A DNA stretch of 64,000 bases, from assembly GCF_965363235.1 (NCBI RefSeq), contig NC_134842.1, positions 5,483,112 to 5,547,111 on the forward strand, read 5' to 3'. The notes under the pieces were generated by a model. It searched no databases. It was not told where the DNA came from and saw nothing but the letters and a program-made list of their open reading frames with translations. This stretch comes from Mytilus galloprovincialis. Taxonomy: Eukaryota; Mollusca; Bivalvia; Mytilida; Mytilidae. Below, one piece after another: positions 59,401 through 64,000 of the stretch. Each line of letters begins with the position of its first letter. Within the stretch, counting starts at the first letter, position 1. A program made the position numbers and the translations under genes.

Positions 59401-59923
59401 ATATGAAATAAAATACTTGAAAAATACAGAACTTCAGAAATCTGACATTTCGGATGTTAATTATCCAAAGAAATCTTGACCATAAGTTGTCATACCATCA
59501 TCTACTTCAGGTGATGTGTATAGTTCTCCATTCCCAATGAACTGTGTAAAGATCTTGTGGAAAGCTTTAACACAAGCTGTCAGAACACTTTTATCTTCTG
59601 TCTGAAATGAACAATAAATTGGTTTTTTTAGCCACCGTAAAATTTTCTAGTTTTGAAATGTAACAACATGCCTTTCATGATTTTTCTCTGTTAAGATTAT
59701 ATTTTCTTGTTAAGGCTCACTTAAGAGTTCAATGTCTCATTTCATTGATTCAACAAAGAAACAAATTGCATAAAGATCTTAAGTTATTGCATAAAGATAT
59801 TAAGTTATTGCACAAGGCCTTCAAAAATTGCCCCTTGGAGATTTGTAAATGTGCAGTGTTCTGAAGATAACAGACAAAGGAGATTTTCAATGAAATTACA
59901 CTTACATGATTAGTTGAAGACAT
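44419..59923 (-). CDS. NOC4L: NOC4L, nucleolar complex protein 4 homolog (5' end missing)
   Basis: Exons in transcription order: 59923-59906, 59601-59496, 57664-57564, 55673-55569, 54323-54183, 53816-53711, 53177-53092, 52072-51961, 50537-50477, 50034-49924, 49126-48963, 48348-48266, 46631-46518, 44535-44419. All phases join to give about 474 residues; human has 516. Matching blocks include YKIWLNERYSD, ELSLSTLMKL, FQEYLDYDDVRFH, ISLLALNGLFILVHK, VFHAKYRARFFFLADLF, HLPAYLVAAFAKKLSRL, ALESSLWELK and FIPPKGLL. The family (CBF/Mak21 domain) works with NOP14 in nucleolar maturation of the small ribosomal subunit. About 35 N-terminal residues are not found; the 18-bp first exon listed starts with ATG but may be internal. 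Introns carry several MITEs, a satellite and a long palindrome. Confidence 0.93.
45170..46466 (+). repeat. Interspersed repeat R3, long copy with two inner units of about 500 bp
   Basis: Starts CTAGAGGCTCTAAAGAGCCT and TCGCTCACCTTGGTATATG. Two diverged tandem units each hold GGCAATAACTCC, TCTCTATCTATAATAATATT, CAGGGCAGATAGATCTTGAC and GTCACCGGACACATTTTTTA. It ends with GACGACGGACGC words and the hairpin AGCTCACTTGGCCCTTCGGG. It lies in the last NOC4L intron. Confidence 0.8.
46765..46950 (+). repeat. R1 repeat copy
   Basis: CCAGGTTTAATCCACCATTT, AATATGCCTGTCGACGGTCA and TGTTTGAGCTTTTGATTA are R1 words. Confidence 0.8.
46954..47744. mobile_element. Harbinger-like MITE, TTA duplication
   Basis: Inverted ends GGCCAATTAAAATTAATTG and CTAATTAGTTTTAGTTGGCC with inner mirrored TAGATTTTCATCC. 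TTA flanks both sides (46951-46953 and 47745-47747). The inner frame 47377-47655 shows no transposase motif. Confidence 0.75.
49177..49302. repeat. Three tandem units of 40-45 bp
   Basis: AATATTTTTCACTACCGTAT and AAATGAGGTATATA recur three times, just upstream (in the NOC4L sense) of exon 49126-48963. Confidence 0.85.
52121..52773. mobile_element. Small Mutator-like element with iterated ends
   Basis: A 653-bp element flanked by the 9-mer ATAATATAT (52112-52120 and 52774-52782). Three TTCGCCC/TTCGTCC-type boxes lie in the left end and four in inverted form in the right end (AGGGCGAA). Nine-base duplications are typical of Mutator. No transposase is present. It lies in the NOC4L intron between exons 52072-51961 and 53177-53092. 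Confidence 0.65.
54355..55100. mobile_element. piggyBac-like MITE in a NOC4L intron
   Basis: TTAA at 54351-54354 and 55101-55104; termini CTCATTGGCCCCTG and CAGGGGGCAATGAG. Inside are GACGCATATGTGCGTC and GACGCATAAAGCGTC hairpins. The 746 bp hold no transposase. Confidence 0.8.
55139..55349. mobile_element. TA-flanked MITE
   Basis: TACTGTAAATTCAGAAATTA at the left and TTTGAATTTACAGTA at the right; family of 23176-23369. Confidence 0.85.
55886..56096. mobile_element. TA-flanked MITE, related type
   Basis: TACTGTAAAAGCAGAAATTT and AATGTTTCTACAGTA at the ends; interior with repeated CCACGAAATTAAA words. Confidence 0.75.
56195..57476 (+). repeat. Satellite array, about 20 x 64 bp, in a NOC4L intron
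   Basis: The unit contains CAGTATGATTACAAGTG, ACAAATCTCCATTGAAGAAC and TACAGCCTTCAACAAAGA. Units are nearly identical except for one position (AGTGTGAC versus AGTGAGAC). The order of the variants is T AAATTTT AAATTTT T AATA, which shows a seven-unit block copied once. The unit resembles a shortened R2 repeat (TATGATTGCCAATGAGACAA and GGCCTTCAACAA). Confidence 0.95.
58052..59010. mobile_element. Long palindromic (foldback) element in a NOC4L intron
   Basis: Two inverted arms of roughly 450-480 bp (about 58052-58525 and 58563-59010) share, among others, CAGTGACTTGACTGTTAG, TTGCTCTCCACC, GCAAGGTGATA, AAGCTTAGTTTGGACATTTT (as inverse) and AGTTTCCATGGGGAGATAA (as inverse). The spacer is only about 40 bp. 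The sharpest terminus, CAGTGACTTGAC, is bordered by TA on both sides, which would suit a Tc1/mariner-type MITE, but similarity continues a little beyond it. A transcript of the intron could fold into a long hairpin. Confidence 0.85.
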
Positions 59924-60048
59924 CTGCAAAGGACAGACAATTAAAAATTCTATTAGAGCAAAGAAGTCCTCAGAAATTCAAGATAAGAAACTTGTATATT
60001 TTTATGAATTATAATATTAAAATTGACAAATGGTCTGCAATTTTATTA

Positions 60049-60096
60049 TCTAAGGTCTACATGTTTAACCTGCGAAGCAGGCGTCTTCAGGACAAT
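60049..60096 (-). ncRNA. Possible decayed hammerhead of the Penelope tail
   Basis: Minus strand GTCCTGAAGACGCCTGCTTC followed by GCAGGTTAAACATGTAGACC has the order expected of Penelope hammerheads: a CTGANGA box, helix II CCTGC/GCAGG, an AAAC box, a short self-complementary helix III and GAC able to pair with GTC. The second core box departs from consensus, so the call is tentative. Confidence 0.4.
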
Positions 60097-60289
60097 TTAT
60101 ATACAATTTATTCTGCCTGAGGTACTCAAAGTGGTGCATATAAAGTGACGTTATAATTGACAATGGTAGGTATAAGTAACGTAATGGTGGTTATTATTGT
60201 ACGAATAAAAATAGAATAATTAAAAATAGATTTGAAAAAGAAAGTGTTCAAGTTATAAATAGATTGATATCAAAATGTTCTGTATATGG

Positions 60290-60939
60290 TTAGCATACGG
60301 TGGTGTTACTGGTGCATAGGTCAATTATGCTATCATCTTCAGTTAGGTCTATCATGGATGTCTGGCTTTTCCTTGAAGATGTGTCTAAATAATTATAATT
60401 GTTCGTTGTGTACTGATCCCAGCTTTCATAATGATGGTACGTCTGTTGGTGGTAGGATTTCTTTTCTGTTAAATAGCCGTAACTATTGGTACAATATTTA
60501 TTCCAGTCTATTGGAGTGGTTTGAATTTGAGAATTAATTGTGCTATTTGAATCCGATAGGTATAAATCACTTTCCAAAATTTCTGATGTTTTTTCTTTCT
60601 TTTCTGGGTAGGTCACTGATGATTTTCCGTCGATAATCCTAAATGTACTGTCCCATTTTTTTGCCTCAAAAGGTGGCACCCATTTTTCAACTTGGATGGC
60701 CATCTGTTTTGGTGTTCCTGCAGTTTCTGTGCAATTTTCTTGGTCTGTTCCATTATGTTTTTCTCGGATATATGTTTTTTGATATTATATTTCCTGGTGA
60801 AATTCGCATCGCAGATGTTGCAGTTAAAATTCTGGACGGTTCCTTCATGAAAAGTTCTGTTGTGTCTTTTCAGTGTTCCTAAGTTGGCAAAATTCTTGTT
60901 GCATTTGATTCCTATTGTTTCTTCTCTGTTTTTCACCAT
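60290..60939 (-). pseudogene. Zinc-finger frame behind the Penelope endonuclease
   Basis: The frame at 60939-60613 starts with an ATG one base after the endonuclease stop (TAA-A-ATG). It encodes two C2H2-like units: CNKNFANLGTLKRHNRTFH and CNICDANFTRKYNIKKHI (the second lacks a clear last His). An overlapping frame, 60703-60290, continues with VEKWVPPFEAKKWDSTFRI and an acidic tail. I read both as one former ORF of the element, either its own second ORF or the first ORF of an adjoining tandem copy. The function is unknown; nucleic-acid binding is likely. Confidence 0.55.
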
Positions 60940-62475
60940 TTTAGCGTCTTCTGTTCAGTCCCCAGGGTTCTGCTGTTGAAAGTTGTCTTATGCAGGCTTC
61001 CTCCGTTCTTAAGCGAATGTTGACGTCTGTTGGTGTCTTTGTAATGCCTGTTATTGTTACGTCGTGCCTACTGTGATTAGGTAACGTGAAATGTATTGAT
61101 ACTGGTTTGAATTTATTTTCCGTGTTAATGTCCTGAAAATGTCCCCTGAATCGTTTTTTTAAAGTGTTTCCAGTTTGTCCTACATATTGTAAGTGGCAAA
61201 TTCTGCACTCAATCATGTATACTACATTGTTTGTAGTACATGATATGTCGTCAGTAATTTTTATTTCATAGTTGTTAGCATGGCTTTTTGCCATTTCGGT
61301 TTTTTTTCATGTGTTTGCAAAGGTAGCAATTATGCCCACACGGCTTGCTGCCTTTCTTTCTGTATTTTGGTTTAATGTCGCTCTTGACTAGCATATTTCT
61401 TAAATTGACATTTCGATTATATGCTACTGTGTATTTGTATTTGGTGAGGTTCATGGTGTCTGGTAATCTGTTTAAAATATATTTCCGATTGGTTAAGATT
61501 TTGATATTTTTTCCGTTTTACTATTGTAGGTTGTAACAAATGGAATGATTTGGTTCTGTACTTGGTCATGTTGGTTCCGTTTTTCTATTAAAAGGTCACT
61601 TCTATTTATAGATTTGGCCTTGGATATGGCTAGTTTTATGATATTGTCTGGGTAGTTTTTTTCCAGAAATTTTTCACGCATTCTTTGTGTGTGGATTTCA
61701 AAGTCTTCTGTTTTCTTGTAAATTCTTCGTATTCTTAATGCCTGACTGTACGGGATGCTTCGTTTTTGGTGTGGTGGGTGGTTAGAGTTATAATGTAGGT
61801 AAGTATTCACATCTGTTGGTTTAGTGTATAGTGTTGTATAAATTGTTCCATCTTTTTCTTTAATCACGGTGGTGTCAAGGAAGTTGATCCGCTCATTATT
61901 TTTCTCGCTGGTGAATTTTATTGTTGGGTGAAACTCATATAGAAGGAATTAAGATCCTCGCTTGAGTGAGGCCATATAAAGAAAATATCATCAATGAACC
62001 TCCACCATACAAGTGGTTTGAGGTCCTGTGTCTTCAAAAATTCTCTCTTTAGTTTGTTCCCATGCTGGTTCCCATTATTTGTTGGTAGTATTTGTCATTG
62101 AATCTAAAGCAGTTTTTTGTAGGTATAAAATGCATGAATCTTAATAATATCCAAGTGGAGGGTTTTTTGGATTCTCGTTTGTCCAATTGTTCTTTTGCGG
62201 CTAGAATCCCTTCTCTGTGTGGTATCGTTGTATATAGAGATGAAACGTCTACTGTAGCTAGGATGCTATTTGGTGGGATTTGGCTTACATTCAGATGATG
62301 ATGTACAAGGGACAGCAAGGCCGAGCGCCGGAAGAATTGAGCAACAGGTGAATTTTTGGACATTTTAAAAGTTTTATTAACCAGAATTAAATAAAAAGGT
62401 TTCCTTTCAAACTAACTTATATCTGGTTGTCTGCACAAATAATAGACACAGAGACAATTTATTTAAAAAAATATT

Positions 62476-62497
62476 GGGGGGGGGGGGGGGGGGGGGG
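62476..62497 (+). repeat. 22-G homopolymer
   Basis: An unbroken run of 22 G within AT-rich DNA; it could form a G-quadruplex. The length may be uncertain in the assembly. Confidence 0.8.
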
Positions 62498-62854
62498 TAG
62501 GGTCAGGTGGTCCTTCAAAAATTTTAATATTGTCATTTCCCATTAAGTACACGTCGATTAATAATGAGTTTGAACACTGCCTACTATAAATTGAAATTGT
62601 TCTCTCACTATGAGACAAAAAAAAAAGTGAATTACAAAAAAAATCTATTTTTTTTTCTATTTTTTTTTTCAAAGTTTTCACCAACAAATGCAAACTTTAA
62701 CAGGAACCATGAGTCAGAGTGGGTCAACTGAACTTGGAACTGTATACACCGAATGTGACTATTATTAATGTCTGCATAACTTTCATTCTATTGAAAAGAA
62801 AATATAATATTTGCTCAGATTTTTCGAGTGTCTTTAAGTGGAATGATACTATAT

Positions 62855-62930
62855 AAAAAAGATGCTGTATGACTGCCATGAGACAACTCTCCACAAGAGA
62901 CCAAAATGACACAGAAATTAATAAAATGTA
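62855..62930 (+). repeat. R2 repeat fragment
   Basis: AAAAAGATGCTGTATGACTG, CCATGAGACAACTCTCCACA and AGACCAAAATGACACAG. Confidence 0.75.
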
Positions 62931-63373
62931 TTTTTGAATGTCATAACCACAATCCCTTTCTATTCTTCTTTGAATATGACTTCCTGAAATCAACAAATTT
63001 GTACTAATATATAAGACATATATCAAGCACCACCTCTTGAGCAGAATCAGCCTGCCTTTCCCCGAGTTAAGTGGTTTCTGGTTGCAGTCTTGTTTTCAAT
63101 GTTTTATTTTGAGGACTGCTGTTTGCCTAGTCGTCAAATGCTCAATGTTGGGAGACTTTTTCATAATTAATGCCCAATGTCTTTTGGACAGATAGAATGA
63201 CAGATGGAGTAAAGTGGTTACTATATATATCTTTTCTCATCTTTGGTGACCATGTGAAATAAATTAAACTACATGCATTATTGTCAGTTCTGTTGAAATT
63301 TGGATAAATCCATTTTTTCCAAAATCTATCATATATTTGATGCTTTCATTTTCATTTGTATATTTTATTACAG
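62931..63373. other. Region before the P2X7-type exon
   Basis: AT-rich sequence with no recognised exon. Upstream exons of the gene at 63374 must lie elsewhere or be absent. Confidence 0.45.
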
Positions 63374-63539
63374 ACAATCCCGTCTTGTTGCTTACAGACA
63401 ATTCATTTGTTGGATGCTTAAAGGAGAAAAACTTGGAAAAGGAAGAAGGGTGGTAATTCCTTCTTGTGTTGTCAAAGACATTAGAGATTCCTTCCCAGAG
63501 AACAACAATGATTATACAGGATTTCAAGCTGCTATAGAT
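63374..63539 (+). CDS. Exon of a P2X7-type cytoplasmic domain protein (partial)
   Basis: Acceptor TTTTATTACAG and donor GAT|GTGAGA frame a 166-bp exon that is open in one frame: SRLVAYRQFICWMLKGEKLG, RRVVIPSCVVKDIRDSFPE, NDYTGFQAAID. The pattern AYRQF-x2-W, then IPSCVV-x2-IR-x2-FP and Y-x-GF is that of the C-terminal ballast domain of P2X7 receptors, a cysteine-rich zinc-binding fold that in invertebrates occurs in many proteins without a channel. No channel part is visible here. The exon may belong to a gene running beyond 64000 or be an isolated fragment. Confidence 0.6.
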
Positions 63540-63559
63540 GTGAGAGAACTGTTTTGTTG

Positions 63560-64000
63560 AAATGTTTTAAAATCATAATGACAAAGGATTTGCAAAGAAA
63601 CACAAAAATTATACATGAATGTGATAGTTTTGTATGAAGCTAATAATATATTGTTAATTATATAAACTTGTATAAACTGTTGCCTTTGAATAATTATTAA
63701 AAACTACTGCATTTATATATGCACCTGTCCGGAGCCTGTTGTTTAGTGGTAGTCTTTTGTTGGTGTAGTTCATAGGTGTTTTTTTACTTTTAGTGGTCTA
63801 AAACCAATGTCTCTATTCATACAAGAGTGCACACGCTGAAATGTCTCGCCTTCTTTACTTATCATTGATATTATGTTGAGTCCTAAATATAAAGCTTTAT
63901 TACTCTGAGCAATGACAATGAGGTCAAGGTCAAATAAAACCTGCATGACTGACATATAGATCATAAAATATTTCCATACACCAAATATAGTTGACCTATT
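63560..64000. other. Nothing recognised
   Basis: AT-rich sequence downstream of the exon at 63374; no continuing exon was seen before the window ends. Confidence 0.45.

Larger units (their letters stand above)
60049..62363 (-). mobile_element. Penelope-like element with C-terminal GIY-YIG, broken
   Basis: In minus-strand order: RT block SILATVDVSSLYTTIPHREG, GTSMGTN, the catalytic box WRFIDDIFFIWPHS near 61990, a linker with TTLYTKPTDVNTYLHYNSNH, a CGHNCYLCKHM zinc motif, and the GIY-YIG endonuclease (VYMIECRICHLQYVGQTGNT, KKRFRGHF). RT followed by GIY-YIG is the canonical Penelope order. The 5' part is absent and the frame changes several times, so the copy is dead. A zinc-finger frame and a possible hammerhead follow. 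It lies upstream of the first NOC4L exon that I could find, on the same strand. Confidence 0.85.

Noticed and set aside
60643-60882. Plus-strand frame over the zinc-finger region
   Set aside because: Antisense of the C2H2-bearing frame; hydrophobic stretch only by codon complement.
63264-63527. Minus-strand 87-codon frame
   Set aside because: Antisense of the P2X7-type exon.

Overview
The window looks like nuclear DNA of a marine bivalve, most likely a mussel of the Mytilus type. It is AT-rich, its host genes have many short exons, and introns and intergenic space are packed with repeats that I recognise as mussel-like, including hammerhead-ribozyme repeats. The species call rests on recalled repeat sequences, not on a search.

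Three host genes can be read. (1) 2044-9165, minus strand: a two-exon, eight-span membrane protein of the Fuseless type. (2) 17828-40503, plus strand: a complete 23-exon CFAP251 (WDR66) gene, a WD-repeat protein of the calmodulin- and spoke-associated complex at the base of ciliary radial spoke 3. (3) 44419-59923, minus strand: NOC4L, the NOP14 partner in 40S ribosomal subunit maturation, complete at its C-terminus but probably lacking its first coding exon. CFAP251 and NOC4L are convergent. At 63374-63539 (plus) one exon of a P2X7-type cytoplasmic domain begins a further gene or gene fragment that leaves the window.

Mobile elements by region: 1-420 RT fragment; 4160-5067 Harbinger-like MITE; 6098-7505 RT element; 8226-8640 a tandem pair of hammerhead ribozymes 297 bp apart (retrozyme-like), with a third decayed copy near 15100; 9784-13135 a FLYWCH/Mutator-like transposon with ends made of six iterated boxes each, next to a decayed relative (13160-13800); 19650-22073 a hAT element with an exact 8-bp target duplication and a nested repeat; 27407-28479 and 54355-55100 piggyBac-like MITEs (TTAA); 29548-29973 a SINE with a 14-bp duplication; 41483-42855 a whole-looking Tc1 element with 45-bp inverted repeats and an open 344-residue transposase; 46954-47744 a second Harbinger-like MITE; 52121-52773 a small Mutator-like element; 58052-59010 a long palindrome with arms of about 450-480 bp; 60049-62363 a broken Penelope-like element followed by a zinc-finger frame.

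The points most worth a second look are the retrozyme dimer inside the Fuseless-like intron, the repeated presence of decayed copies of exon 5' ends just upstream of five CFAP251 exons (one of them an apparent pair of mutually exclusive exons), the iterated termini of the Mutator-like element, the zinc-finger frame that starts one base after the Penelope stop, and the long palindrome plus 64-bp satellite in NOC4L introns. No operons, CRISPR arrays, rRNA or tRNA genes were seen.
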